Shown here one piece after another: positions 42,799 through 50,738 of a DNA stretch of 64,000 nt. The notes under the pieces were generated by a model. The model worked only from the letters and a program-made list of their open reading frames with translations, was not told where the DNA came from and made no database searches. Position 1 is the stretch's first letter. Each line of letters starts with the position of its first letter. A program made the position numbers and the translations under genes. The stretch spans positions 60,558 to 124,557 of the forward strand of contig NZ_BFAQ01000032.1 of NCBI RefSeq assembly GCF_002933855.1, given 5' to 3'. Origin of the DNA: Vibrio penaeicida. Its GTDB lineage: Bacteria > Pseudomonadota > Gammaproteobacteria > Enterobacterales > Vibrionaceae.

Positions 42799-43043
42799 TA
42801 GAATACTCGGTATGAATCGGAAAATAGTCCGTGTTTTGTTGTCAAATCGTTACAAGCTTCAATCGCTTCAGTGTTTTCCTCTAACCATTCGGCTTTTAAT
42901 TGTTGTTTGACTTCCTTTTCTAATGCCTTCTCCATAGTTGCGGATAGATTGATGTTTAGGCGCTTAGCTTCGGCTAGTAACTCACTGTTTAAGCTGAGGT
43001 TTGTTGCTTTTTTTGGTGCATTCGTGCTATATGTGTTTCTCAT
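42798..43043 (-). CDS. ccdA: Cassette 9: CcdA-family antitoxin
   Basis: 81 residues: an N-terminal ribbon-helix-helix part (KATNLSLNSELLAEAKRLNI) and a C-terminal toxin-binding helix ending in GLFSDSYRVF. AGGA precedes the ATG. It autoregulates the pair and neutralises CcdB. Confidence 0.9.
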   Translation of the reverse strand: MRNTYSTNAPKKATNLSLNSELLAEAKRLNINLSATMEKALEKEVKQQLKAEWLEENTEAIEACNDLTTKHGLFSDSYRVF

Positions 43044-43097
43044 AAAATAGTCCTATGCGTATTAATAATGCGCATATAGTATAGGCAAAAGTTAAAC

Positions 43098-43219
43098 ATA
43101 TAACAAAAGCTTCAAACCGACAGTCAACACGTGGCATTTTAGCTACGGTGAATTTGGTGTTTGAAGCGTAATCAGCGGTTTGTTTTGTGTGTTGTCTGTG
43201 GTTTAAGTTGTCGTTAGGG
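43098..43219 (+). repeat. attC site 9
   Basis: 122 bp from ATATAAC to GTTAGGG. Body AAAGCTTCAAACCGACAGTC and CAACACGTGGCATTTT, tail GTTGTCTGTGGTTTAAGTTG. Confidence 0.82.
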
Positions 43220-43233
43220 CAAAGAGGGATAAA

Positions 43234-43887
43234 ATGAGTCATCAGGAACAAAATTTTGAAAAGCCTGAAGATGAGGTTGGAGCTATTTCAACGGGTTTTG
43301 AAATCCCGAAGTGGATCAAAATTGCCGCCTCAGTTGTTAGCATTTCTCTAATTATTGTTTGTGTGATGTGTTTTTGGGAATATTTGAAAGCACCACAAGA
43401 ATTTGCATCACCTAAAGATTTGGGTCTGAGTGGGATCTTTATGTTCTCAATCTCGGCATTGTTTGTTGTATGGGTACCTTGGGCGAAGATAGGTGTGCGA
43501 ATTTCAAAAATTGGTGGCGTTGAGTTTACTGACATAGTTCAGGGGCAAGCTTCTGAGCATGCCGAAGAATTGAGTTATCTAGAAGACCGTATCGAATATT
43601 TGGAAGCTAAAGTCAAAGAGAACGATGAACTAGCCGTTTTAATGGATCCTCCGAGGGAGATTGTTTTAAAAGAGCTTCTTTTAAAGTTTTTACAACAATA
43701 TTCAGAATGGGCTTTTTCGCCTGCACGAATTCGGGTTTGGGGTTCAAAGCAACAAGGATTTTCTTCACTAGCTAGTTATGAGCACCCCTTGATTCGGAGT
43801 TCTCTCCAAAAATTAGTTTCAGAGGGTAAATTGGAAACAAGGGTAAGCAAAAAGGGACATACACTGTATCGCATACCATTGCCCTAA
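43234..43887 (+). CDS. Cassette 10: membrane protein with coiled coil, 217 residues
   Basis: Two transmembrane helices (about 28-50 and 68-84), a coiled-coil segment (HAEELSYLEDRIEYLEAKVK) and a C-terminal winged-helix-like domain (LIRSSLQKLVSEGKLETRVS). AGAGGG precedes the ATG. A membrane anchor with a cytoplasmic wHTH-like sensor is possible; the function is unknown. Confidence 0.68.
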   Translation: MSHQEQNFEKPEDEVGAISTGFEIPKWIKIAASVVSISLIIVCVMCFWEYLKAPQEFASPKDLGLSGIFMFSISALFVVWVPWAKIGVRISKIGGVEFTDIVQGQASEHAEELSYLEDRIEYLEAKVKENDELAVLMDPPREIVLKELLLKFLQQYSEWAFSPARIRVWGSKQQGFSSLASYEHPLIRSSLQKLVSEGKLETRVSKKGHTLYRIPLP

Positions 43888-44063
43888 CAAAAAATTCAAG
43901 CATACCAAAAACGTGTGCCAGTATTAGTTTGCATTGGGTTATGTGATTATACTGGTTTGCAGAAGCAGCATTTGTGTGTAAATCAGGTAAGAAATTGCCT
44001 GTATGTGAAATGCTGCATAAGTCTTAAAGACCAACCTAGATATATACTTTCCTAGTGTTACGA
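43882..44063 (+). repeat. attC site 10, degenerate end of the array
   Basis: Begins with CCCTAAC, complementary to the cassette 10 start. The body keeps AAACGTGTGCCAG and GCATTGGGTTATGTG but is diverged. No good outer end core is present; GTTACGA at 44,057 is the best candidate. It probably marks the decayed right edge of the array. Confidence 0.5.
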
Positions 44064-44108
44064 TTTAGCCTCAATGAGCACGTATCTATTGCTATAACAG
44101 GAGGCAGC

Positions 44109-44474
44109 TTGAATATCAGAGTTATCGTACTTATTGCCATATTGACGGGTGGTTCAGCATTTATGAATGCTTATAGCACCGTCGGTGATACAGTGGAACA
44201 AGCCATTGCTTTTGTTACTCCTCTTCTTGCCTACATAGCCATTATTGCTTTGGTTGGAATTCATCAAAAAGTGAAGATATTCAGTGATAAATTCATTTCG
44301 TACTTCTCTGTCTTCTTTATTCTTTTTACAATCCTTGAGAATGTCTATCCGATGTATCTGTATCGCGATCAGACGTTGCCCGATGGTTACCTACTGCTTT
44401 TCTTTTTACAATTACTCTTAAACATTTACATCGTGAAGGTGATTCGCAGTGAACAAAACTCTCTGTCAGCTTAG
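44109..44474 (+). CDS. Small membrane protein, 121 residues
   Basis: TTG start with AGGAGG 4 nt upstream; the open frame reaches back to 44,055. Four transmembrane helices cover most of it (VIVLIAILTGGSAF, VTPLLAYIAIIALVG, YFSVFFILFTILENV, YLLLFFLQLLLNIYIV). Not recognised; possibly the former first gene of an eleventh cassette or a phage accessory gene. Confidence 0.6.
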   Translation: MNIRVIVLIAILTGGSAFMNAYSTVGDTVEQAIAFVTPLLAYIAIIALVGIHQKVKIFSDKFISYFSVFFILFTILENVYPMYLYRDQTLPDGYLLLFFLQLLLNIYIVKVIRSEQNSLSA

Positions 44475-44685
44475 TCCGGCTACGCCTTTATTGTCAGTTT
44501 TACTGAAAATGAAAGGGTACAGCTTTGAGTCAGCAGAAATTCAAGGGGTCGTTTCTATTCTTAGTGAATTGCCGGCATGGGGAGCAAGGAGAATACACTT
44601 TCGGAAAACCTATCTGAAAGACATACATACACTAAAAAAGCTCCCAAGAAATCCTAGACACATCCCTTCAGGACTATGGCACTGA
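44449..44685 (+). CDS. Possible small basic protein, 78 residues
   Basis: GTG start overlapping the membrane protein gene by 26 bp, with GAAGG upstream. The protein is basic in the second half (WGARRIHFRKTYLKDIHTLK). Unknown; the overlap and ribosome site give modest support. Confidence 0.4.
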   Translation: MNKTLCQLSPATPLLSVLLKMKGYSFESAEIQGVVSILSELPAWGARRIHFRKTYLKDIHTLKKLPRNPRHIPSGLWH

Positions 44686-44714
44686 GACGAAGGAAGTTTT
44701 TTTGAAACATTTGC

Positions 44715-44927
44715 TCAATACAGGTATCTCAATATCCCAATGAGTTTGCCAACAGGGCGAGAATACTCAGTTTCCCATCCCAGGTATTCTCGTCCGTCGC
44801 TGTCCTTGTACAGCCCAAACTCTCCGCTAGGGGGTAATTCTCTAGGGTCAACCACGACCAGATCGCCAACCTTTAATGCCAACTCGTTGGGTTCAACATT
44901 TCTGATTCTCTTTGATATGTAGCGCAT
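44715..44927 (-). CDS. Hypothetical protein, 70 residues
   Basis: The ATG at 44,927 has GAGAGG 6 nt upstream; the frame opens ten codons earlier. The sequence (GDLVVVDPRELPPSGEFGLY, EYLGWETEYSRPVG) suggests a small beta-barrel. It is one of the few leftward genes in this part of the prophage and stands alone, like a moron with its own promoter. Confidence 0.5.
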   Translation of the reverse strand: MRYISKRIRNVEPNELALKVGDLVVVDPRELPPSGEFGLYKDSDGREYLGWETEYSRPVGKLIGILRYLY

Positions 44928-44957
44928 AGCGAAACCTCTCATCCTTGATTTGATCAA

Positions 44958-45506
44958 TGGTCACGTCCATGTGCGGGTCAAAAGAAAATTAATGAAAAAC
45001 ATCAAGTTAGGCAGTTAAAGGCTAAGAGTAAGCATAGATTGTTCGTGCTGATTTTGGGCTCTGTTCTATCTATATGATTTCTTTGCTTGATATTCTAACT
45101 CGACGGATTTCTCGCTTTTGGATTGGTTTCTTATACATAAAACTGTATATAAAAACAGTATGTATTTAAGTGAGTAGCGTCACTTTTTGTGAATGTGTCT
45201 AATAAAGATAACAAGCAAAGTAAGGTATTACTCAGAGTCGACTTCGGTGAAGTTAACCCCAGATAAGTTATTAGAGGTCACTACATCGAAAAAACCGCCC
45301 GGCTGGTCAGTGCAAAAAGTGTGCATGAACCTTCCGCCTGTCAACAGGAATAATCAACTATTGGCTGCATTGGCAGCCAAATCCACCAAATACATCTTCC
45401 GGCATTGTTTTATTTATTCCTTTAGCTTTTTAAACAGAATCGTAATTTTTAGATATTTATTTGCAACTAGTTTCTTATTGGTGTTATTACTACAAAAAAT
45501 CAACAC
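44958..45506. other. Gene-free gap with recombination-site fragments
   Basis: About 550 AT-rich bp with no convincing gene. It contains GTTAGGC, the consensus integron core, at 45,006, and at 45,324-45,384 a partial copy of the head of the enlarged attC sites (CCTTCCGCCTGTCAA... and GGCTGC-attg-GCAGCC). It looks like debris of the cassette array reaching towards the toxin-immunity pair. Confidence 0.55.
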
Positions 45507-46253
45507 ATGGACATGGAAATGCAAACAGGCTTATCTACCGCTGGACACCGTTCAAATCGTCCTGCAAACCCATCAGCAGCAGAATTAGCTTTAGACCGTT
45601 ATGATATGTTGGTCAGAGACTTCTACATCAAATACAAATCGAATAAGGCTCCTAAGGCACCCAAAGCACAAGTAAAACGAATGCTTGAGGCAGAGCAAAG
45701 AGATCTAAAGTTTTTGAAGATGAAACGCACTCAGCTGATCGCTCATGCCAAGGTTGCAGAGATGGAAGCTGAACTTAGAGATTATGTGGAAGGAAACCAA
45801 AGTAAAAAGCTGAAGGAACTTTCGGAAGAAGAACATCACCCAACTCAAAAACTGGCTAGAAATCTGACCGCAGCAGGTGAACCCAAACCCACTATCAATC
45901 ATGAAGCTCACCACATTGTTCCGGGCAAAGGTCGATTCAAACAAGCCGCCATTGAGGGGGCTCGGATTGAGCTACACATGCATCAAATAGGCATAAACGA
46001 TCCTAGAAATGGTGTTTGGATGATGAATTTCAAAAAGAACCTTGATTTGAATTGGGCTGACCCAAAGTCACCGGCTCATCGTTCAATACACCGATATAAC
46101 TATGAGAGTTGGATTGGAAGAGTATTCTTGACGGGTGGTATGACAAAACAAATGGTACTTGCTCGGTTAAAGTGGATTAAAATGAGCCTGAAAGATGGAA
46201 AATACCCTTCAAAGATTACAGAGAAAAAAGATGTTAGTTGGAATGGCTCATGA
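45507..46253 (+). CDS. AHH-family nuclease toxin
   Basis: 248 residues. The C-terminal 120 residues hold the HNH/Endo VII-type AHH core: HEAHHIVPGKGRF, IGINDPRNGVWMMNF and SPAHRSIHRYNYESWI. The N-terminal half is charged and helical with no PAAR, Rhs, signal or T6SS marker. Such domains are usually C-terminal warheads of large polymorphic toxins, so this may be an orphan toxin module. Its stop codon overlaps the start of an immunity-like gene. Confidence 0.75.
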   Translation: MDMEMQTGLSTAGHRSNRPANPSAAELALDRYDMLVRDFYIKYKSNKAPKAPKAQVKRMLEAEQRDLKFLKMKRTQLIAHAKVAEMEAELRDYVEGNQSKKLKELSEEEHHPTQKLARNLTAAGEPKPTINHEAHHIVPGKGRFKQAAIEGARIELHMHQIGINDPRNGVWMMNFKKNLDLNWADPKSPAHRSIHRYNYESWIGRVFLTGGMTKQMVLARLKWIKMSLKDGKYPSKITEKKDVSWNGS

Positions 46254-46840
46254 CCGTTTATAGAATCACAGAAGACCCTACTAAATTTAAAACCCTTTCA
46301 TTGTTGCCGAGTGATTTGGCTGAACAATTGGGGGACTTTGAACTTGTCAGAGACATACTTCAACAACCTTCAAACAATGCGTCACTGAAACCTATATGGG
46401 GTAAGGTGAATTCAGAGTTTGCTGATGTCCTCAATAAAGATTCAGAAACCCCTGATATCAGTATTTGGTGCAATACATTCCTCATATTTTCACCCAAAGC
46501 CTATGATTGCTTGCACACACAGTTATCCACGTGTGGCGAGTTTTTACCAATCCATGTAAAAGGTGAGACTTGGTACTTCTTTACTGCACAGACATTCGCA
46601 AAAGAAAACAAACAGTTAACCGTCCAAAAAATCGAATACGGTGAATTGATTGGATTGGAAGCACTGGTTTTCGACGAAGAAGACACTAAAGATAAGTACC
46701 TCTTCAAATCCATTGAGGAAGGTCCAGTAAATCTATTCTGTACTGACACACTTCGAGACCTAGTGACAGAACATAAGTTAACAGGCATTGGTTTCTCGAA
46801 CGATTTAACAGGTATCGATTTTATTGGTGAACCGGAGTAA
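46250..46840 (+). CDS. Immunity protein for the AHH toxin (Imm11-like)
   Basis: 196 residues, translationally coupled to the toxin (ATGA). Acidic and beta-rich with ISIWCNTFLIFSPKAYDCL and LPIHVKGETWYFF, which resemble Imm11/DUF1629-type immunity proteins. It would bind and block the nuclease. Family assignment is by pattern and position. Confidence 0.65.
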   Translation: MTVYRITEDPTKFKTLSLLPSDLAEQLGDFELVRDILQQPSNNASLKPIWGKVNSEFADVLNKDSETPDISIWCNTFLIFSPKAYDCLHTQLSTCGEFLPIHVKGETWYFFTAQTFAKENKQLTVQKIEYGELIGLEALVFDEEDTKDKYLFKSIEEGPVNLFCTDTLRDLVTEHKLTGIGFSNDLTGIDFIGEPE

Positions 46841-47025
46841 ACGGGTTTGAAATGATAGCGCCATAAGCAGCTATCAAACCGCCTAACACATTCTCTCTCC
46901 CTTTCCTTCTCGGTCATTTGCGATTATGGTTATCGCAAGGCAGTGGTGTCGGATGATGAGTGAACCCCTTAAGTGGTCTGAGATTTCATCGCATTATCTG
47001 CACGTTCAAAAAAGAGAGGACATTT

Positions 47026-47382
47026 ATGGCGGAGCTTATTACTCATAACACTCCTTGGCTCTTAGAGCAGTGGGGACGATGGGCGAGGGTGAATAGCGAC
47101 CTGACCGTGGGCTATCCGTCCATCACCACTTTCACGAAGTTACTGGGCTCAACTTTGCCTTCTCCGCTCATCAATGATGACGATGCCATGTTGGTGGACA
47201 GTGCCGTCGCCAGGCTTAATCGCCGCGACGAAGAGATGGGGCAGGCAGTGGTGTTGTTTTACACTGGTGGTAGTAACGTGTCTCAAGTCGCCAGGTGGCT
47301 CGACATTGACCGACGCAGAGCGGATGTCCTTGTGAAATCCGGCACCGCCTGGGTCGACGCAGCGATAGACAACGTGGCTTAG
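47026..47382 (+). CDS. Phage antitermination protein Q
   Basis: 118 residues from the ATG with GAGAGG 8 nt upstream; the open frame starts at 46,960. WLLEQWGRWARVNSDLTVGYPS and the C-terminal HTH-like GGSNVSQVARWLDIDRRRAD are typical of the short Q/antitermQ family. It lets RNA polymerase read through the terminator just downstream into the lysis and virion genes, so all late genes depend on it. Confidence 0.82.
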   Translation: MAELITHNTPWLLEQWGRWARVNSDLTVGYPSITTFTKLLGSTLPSPLINDDDAMLVDSAVARLNRRDEEMGQAVVLFYTGGSNVSQVARWLDIDRRRADVLVKSGTAWVDAAIDNVA

Positions 47383-47450
47383 CGCCTTGTCAAAATAGTT
47401 GATTTTTTGTACACAACCAACTAGATTAAATCTCATATTATGTAGATATG

Positions 47451-47477
47451 CGCCCTGAACTCAGTTCGGGGCGTTTT
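47451..47477 (+). terminator. Late-operon terminator (tR'-like) before the lysis genes
   Basis: A 10-bp stem CGCCCTGAAC / GTTCGGGGCG around TCA, followed by TTTT. It lies between Q and the lysis genes, where lambda has tR', and is the likely target of Q read-through. Confidence 0.75.
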
Positions 47478-47534
47478 CGTTTGTAAACCCGGTTGCCTTA
47501 AGGTGCCGGGCTTCCGTGTTTTAAGGAGCGCAGA

Positions 47535-47945
47535 ATGAATCTGACCGAGCAGTTGAAAAGGCACGAAGGGTTTCGGCGTTACCCTTATCACTGCAGCGCG
47601 GGCAAGCTAACCATTGGCTTTGGTCGTAATCTTGAAGATGTAGGTATCGATAAAGAGGAAGCCGAGCAACTTCTTGAAAACGATGTGCAGAAGGTGAAAG
47701 CCGCGCTCGCCAAGAAGTTACCCTGGTATCAGACAATCTCTCCGGTCAGACAAGCCGTGCTTGAAAATATGGCGTTTAACATGGGCGTTGCCGGGCTTTT
47801 GACCTTTAAGAAAATGCTCAGAACCGTGAAGTCGGGTGATTACGCCTCCGCTTCCAATGAAATGTTAGACAGCCTATGGGCGAAGCAGGTGGGCAAACGA
47901 GCCACTGAGCTTGCTGAGCAGATGAAAACCGGGAGGTGGGCATGA
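47535..47945 (+). CDS. Phage endolysin (T4-type lysozyme, GH24)
   Basis: 136 residues. The catalytic triad is Glu11-x8-Cys20-x5-Thr26 (RHEGFRRYPYHCSAGKLTIG), a variant with Cys in place of T4 lysozyme's Asp20 that is known in phage lysozymes. GGFG-like IGFGRNL follows. No signal or SAR helix is present, so release should need a holin. AAGGAG precedes the ATG. Confidence 0.9.
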   Translation: MNLTEQLKRHEGFRRYPYHCSAGKLTIGFGRNLEDVGIDKEEAEQLLENDVQKVKAALAKKLPWYQTISPVRQAVLENMAFNMGVAGLLTFKKMLRTVKSGDYASASNEMLDSLWAKQVGKRATELAEQMKTGRWA

Positions 47946-48346
47946 GCATTTGGAATGTCCTTACCGGATTGGTCAAACCCGTCACTGACGTGATTGATGC
48001 GTTGCACACCAGTGATGAAGAACGCCTTCAAGTTAAAGCCAAACTGTTTGAGATGCAAAACGCCATGGCCACTCAGGTGATGGATTATGAAGCGAGGCTC
48101 CTGGAAGCGAAAGCCCAAGTCATCACCGCGGAAGCACAAGGGGCGAGCTGGTTACAGCGTAATTGGAGACCCGTGACCATGCTGACGTTCTTGGTGCTGG
48201 TCGTCGCAGATGCCTTTGGTCTGACTGAGTTTCGTTTGTCAGGTGAAGCCTGGACGCTATTGCAGATAGGTCTGGGCGGCTATGTGGTGGGGCGCAGCGC
48301 AGAAAAAATCGTTCCCAAAGTCAACGACGTAATGAAAAAGGACTGA
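47942..48346 (+). CDS. Holin, 3-TM family
   Basis: 134 residues overlapping the lysozyme gene by 4 nt. A long charged helix (LQVKAKLFEMQNAMATQVMD, EARLLEAKAQVITAEAQ) is followed by hydrophobic segments from WRPVTMLTFLVLVVADAF to IGLGGYVVGRSAEK. The pattern matches the family Holin of 3TMs. It forms the membrane lesion that frees the endolysin. Confidence 0.8.
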   Translation: MSIWNVLTGLVKPVTDVIDALHTSDEERLQVKAKLFEMQNAMATQVMDYEARLLEAKAQVITAEAQGASWLQRNWRPVTMLTFLVLVVADAFGLTEFRLSGEAWTLLQIGLGGYVVGRSAEKIVPKVNDVMKKD

Positions 48347-48349
48347 GGC

Positions 48350-48544
48350 ATGATCGAGAGAGCGGCGGTGACGACTACTTACAGCGCCTCTGCCATTACC
48401 GTGCTGGCTGGACTCACCATCAATGAATGGGTGGCTCTTGGAGGATTTCTTATCGGGTTGGCGGGCTTAGCCATGAACTGGTGGTTTAAAAAAGAGCACC
48501 TCAAACTGGTTCGAAGGAGGGAGCATGATGAAGATGAATCGTAG
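48350..48544 (+). CDS. Second holin, HP1-like
   Basis: 64 residues: one or two hydrophobic helices (ITVLAGLTINEWVALGGFLIGLAGLAMNWWF, cited in part) and a charged tail. It resembles HP1/P2-type holins and overlaps no gene, with 3 bp after the first holin. Paired holins are common; the second may act as antiholin or pinholin. Confidence 0.75.
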   Translation: MIERAAVTTTYSASAITVLAGLTINEWVALGGFLIGLAGLAMNWWFKKEHLKLVRRREHDEDES

Positions 48545-48574
48545 TAACCGGCTGCGAAATGACGGAGTGTAAGT

Positions 48575-49009
48575 ATGCCGACATGCAAACGCACTCAACG
48601 CCGAGACAATCGATTCTTTGATGCCCTTGAAGCGGGCTTTGGGGTCGGAGAATCGGCACGCCGTGCCGGCTATTCTCGAAGAAGCACCTACGACTACCGA
48701 GACCAAGACGCAGACTTCGCCAAACGCTGGGAAGAGGCGATTGAAAGCCACGTTGAAGCCCTTGAAATTGAAGCGGACAGACGAGCCAGTGTTGGGGTTG
48801 AAGAGCCGGTGTTTTACAAAGGGAAAGAATGCGGACGGGTTCGAAAGTACTCAGACAATCTCCTGATGTTTCGCCTGAAAGCACTGGCACCGGAAAAGTA
48901 TCGAGAACGCCGGGAATTGACGGGCAAAGACGGGGGACCGATTGAGACCGCCGTGTCGTTTACCTGCATGGTACTAGAAGCCGTCGATGGACAAACCCGA
49001 TCTAAATAA
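48575..49009 (+). CDS. Terminase small subunit
   Basis: 144 residues. N-terminal HTH (FFDALEAGFGVGESARRAGY) and a central helical part, then SDNLLMFRLKALAPEKYRER, a phrase typical of small terminases in the TerS family. It recognises the pac or cos site and hands DNA to TerL. It overlaps the large-subunit gene by 23 bp. Confidence 0.82.
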   Translation: MPTCKRTQRRDNRFFDALEAGFGVGESARRAGYSRRSTYDYRDQDADFAKRWEEAIESHVEALEIEADRRASVGVEEPVFYKGKECGRVRKYSDNLLMFRLKALAPEKYRERRELTGKDGGPIETAVSFTCMVLEAVDGQTRSK

Positions 49010-50480
49010 AGCCATTGCTTTACTGGGTGACCGGAAATGGCGGTTAAACCACCTGTATTACATTGAGGACAAAAAAGGGCAGGTCGTACGATTTCAACTG
49101 AATGCTGCACAAGAAAACCTGCTCCATAACCTTCACTATCTCAATCTGATTTTAAAAGCTCGGCAGATGGGCTTTAGTACATTCATTCTTTTGCTTGCCT
49201 TGGATTGTTGTTTGTTCAATTCCAACTTAGCCGCCGGGTTGGTCGCGGACACGCTGGACAATGCCAAAGGCTTGCTCAGTCGCATCAAATTTGCCTATGA
49301 GCGTTTGCCCGCTGATATCAAACAGGCGGTGCCTGTGCTGACGGACAACGCGTTAGAGGTACGATTTGGCAACGAAAGTTCGGTGGAAGTCGGGGTATCA
49401 CTGAGGTCGAGCACCAAGAACTTTCTGCACATTTCTGAATACGGCAAAATTTGCGCGCAATCGCCAGACAAAGCCAGTGAAATCCGTTCGGGTGCACTCA
49501 ATACGTTGGCACACGGACAACTGGGGTTCATTGAAAGCACGGCAGAGGGAAGAGGCGGGGACTTTTTCAACAAAACCGAGCAGGCGAGAAAGATACAGGA
49601 CGAAGGGCGTGACCTACTGGACATGGAATGGAAGTTTCACTTCTTTCCCTGGTTTCAGGACCCGTCCTATCAAACCCGTGACCGTATTCGGATGACGGCT
49701 GACGAGATGAAATACTTTGATGAGCTCGCCACTGAGTTCGGTATTCAACTCACAGAAGATCAACAACACTGGTACGTATTGAAGTGGCGTGAACAAGCCG
49801 AAGACATGAAAAAAGAATACCCGTCGACACCGGAGGAAGCGTTTTGTGGAGCGCGCGAAGGGGCGTATTTCGGTAAACCTATCCAAGCACTGCGACAGCG
49901 TGGAAAGATTGGTCGTTTCGAGTTTGAACCACGGAGTGTGGTCAATACGTTCTGGGATTTAGGGGTATCAGACAGCACGACCATCTGGCTGCACCAGGAA
50001 ATCGCGGGCAAACATCGCTTTGTCGGGTATTACGAAAACAGTGGTGAAGGCATCGCTCATTATATTGACTGGCTCGACCGCTGGCGAACTCAACGTGATG
50101 CCCGTTTTGGTCGCCACTTCGGTCCTCATGACGTCGAGCACCGAAAACAGGGACTCGAAGCCAAGTCCATCAAGCACATCGCGGCGGAAATAGGCTTTGC
50201 GTTCGAGGTCGTCCCAAGAACCCCGGACAAACTCAATTCCATACAGTCGGTGAGAACCGTATTGCCGGAATGCGAGTTTGACGCCTCCGCGTGTGATGAA
50301 GGGATCCTGCATTTGGAAAATTACAGCCGGGATTGGGATGACAAGTATGGCGTCTGGAAACGACACCCGCGTCATGATGAGCACTCGCATGGTGCCGATG
50401 CGTTTATGGTGTTCGCTGACGGGTACCAGTCGGACACCTCGGTGAAGGTTCCTGAATTCAAAGTGAGAAAGGTGGTTTAA
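48987..50480 (+). CDS. Terminase large subunit
   Basis: 497 residues. ATPase: the Walker A-like ILKARQMGFSTF (about residues 55-66). Nuclease: TFWDLGVSDSTTIW and HSHGADAFMVF carry the metal-binding aspartates, with DVEHRKQG between them. It translocates DNA into the procapsid and cuts it. Starts inside the TerS gene. Confidence 0.92.
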   Translation: MDKPDLNKAIALLGDRKWRLNHLYYIEDKKGQVVRFQLNAAQENLLHNLHYLNLILKARQMGFSTFILLLALDCCLFNSNLAAGLVADTLDNAKGLLSRIKFAYERLPADIKQAVPVLTDNALEVRFGNESSVEVGVSLRSSTKNFLHISEYGKICAQSPDKASEIRSGALNTLAHGQLGFIESTAEGRGGDFFNKTEQARKIQDEGRDLLDMEWKFHFFPWFQDPSYQTRDRIRMTADEMKYFDELATEFGIQLTEDQQHWYVLKWREQAEDMKKEYPSTPEEAFCGAREGAYFGKPIQALRQRGKIGRFEFEPRSVVNTFWDLGVSDSTTIWLHQEIAGKHRFVGYYENSGEGIAHYIDWLDRWRTQRDARFGRHFGPHDVEHRKQGLEAKSIKHIAAEIGFAFEVVPRTPDKLNSIQSVRTVLPECEFDASACDEGILHLENYSRDWDDKYGVWKRHPRHDEHSHGADAFMVFADGYQSDTSVKVPEFKVRKVV

Positions 50481-50738
50481 ATGCAGACAACGCAAATACT
50501 GGTCAGAGATACTGCTTGGTCAGAAATTACGCCCTCTTCGACGGGACTGATCTTATCACGAGCGGCTGAAGGTATGTTGCTGTCAGTGGGCAGCACCGCG
50601 CCATTGCAAAACCAACATGCCCATGAAATTTCTGGTGCTGACGCCTATAAAGGGCTTTCAATAGGTGGCTTGTCCAGTACAGACAAAGTCTATTTGAAAA
50701 GTCTCAAAGGCGACCAGTATCTTGTGGTGACGTACTGA
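50481..50738 (+). CDS. Unknown virion-region protein, 85 residues
   Basis: Starts one base after the terL stop. Beta-rich (ILVRDTAWSEITPSSTGLIL, DKVYLKSLKGDQYLVVTY) with no helix pattern; a small beta-sandwich, perhaps a decoration or tail-associated protein. Its stop overlaps the next start (TGATG). Confidence 0.65.
   Translation: MQTTQILVRDTAWSEITPSSTGLILSRAAEGMLLSVGSTAPLQNQHAHEISGADAYKGLSIGGLSSTDKVYLKSLKGDQYLVVTY

Larger units (their letters stand above)
35854..44063 (+). other. Integron gene-cassette array without integrase (CALIN) inside the prophage
   Basis: Ten consecutive units, each gene(s) plus an attC. At each unit start stands a GTTRNNN core and at its end an attC beginning with the complementary NNNYAAC. 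The pairs are GTTAGAAC/GTTCTAAC, GTTGTGT/ACATAAC, GTTATGT/GCATAGC, ATTAGGGC/GCCCTAAC, GTTATATGC/GCTTATAAC, GTTATGTAT/ATACATAAC, GTTATGTAAC/GTTGCATAAC, GTTAGTTG/CATCTAAC, GTTATATG/CATATAAC and GTTAGGGCAA/TTGCCCTAAC. attC bodies share the Vibrio-repeat phrases CAACRCGTGGCAT and TGCGTTGAGTTTTGTG. No IntI gene is present in the window. A short inverted repeat at 35,802-35,848 precedes the first core and may be a remnant site. Confidence 0.85.

Noticed and set aside
45193..45588. 131-residue frame before the AHH toxin
   Set aside because: It crosses attC-like debris and overlaps the toxin start in another frame; composition is not protein-like.
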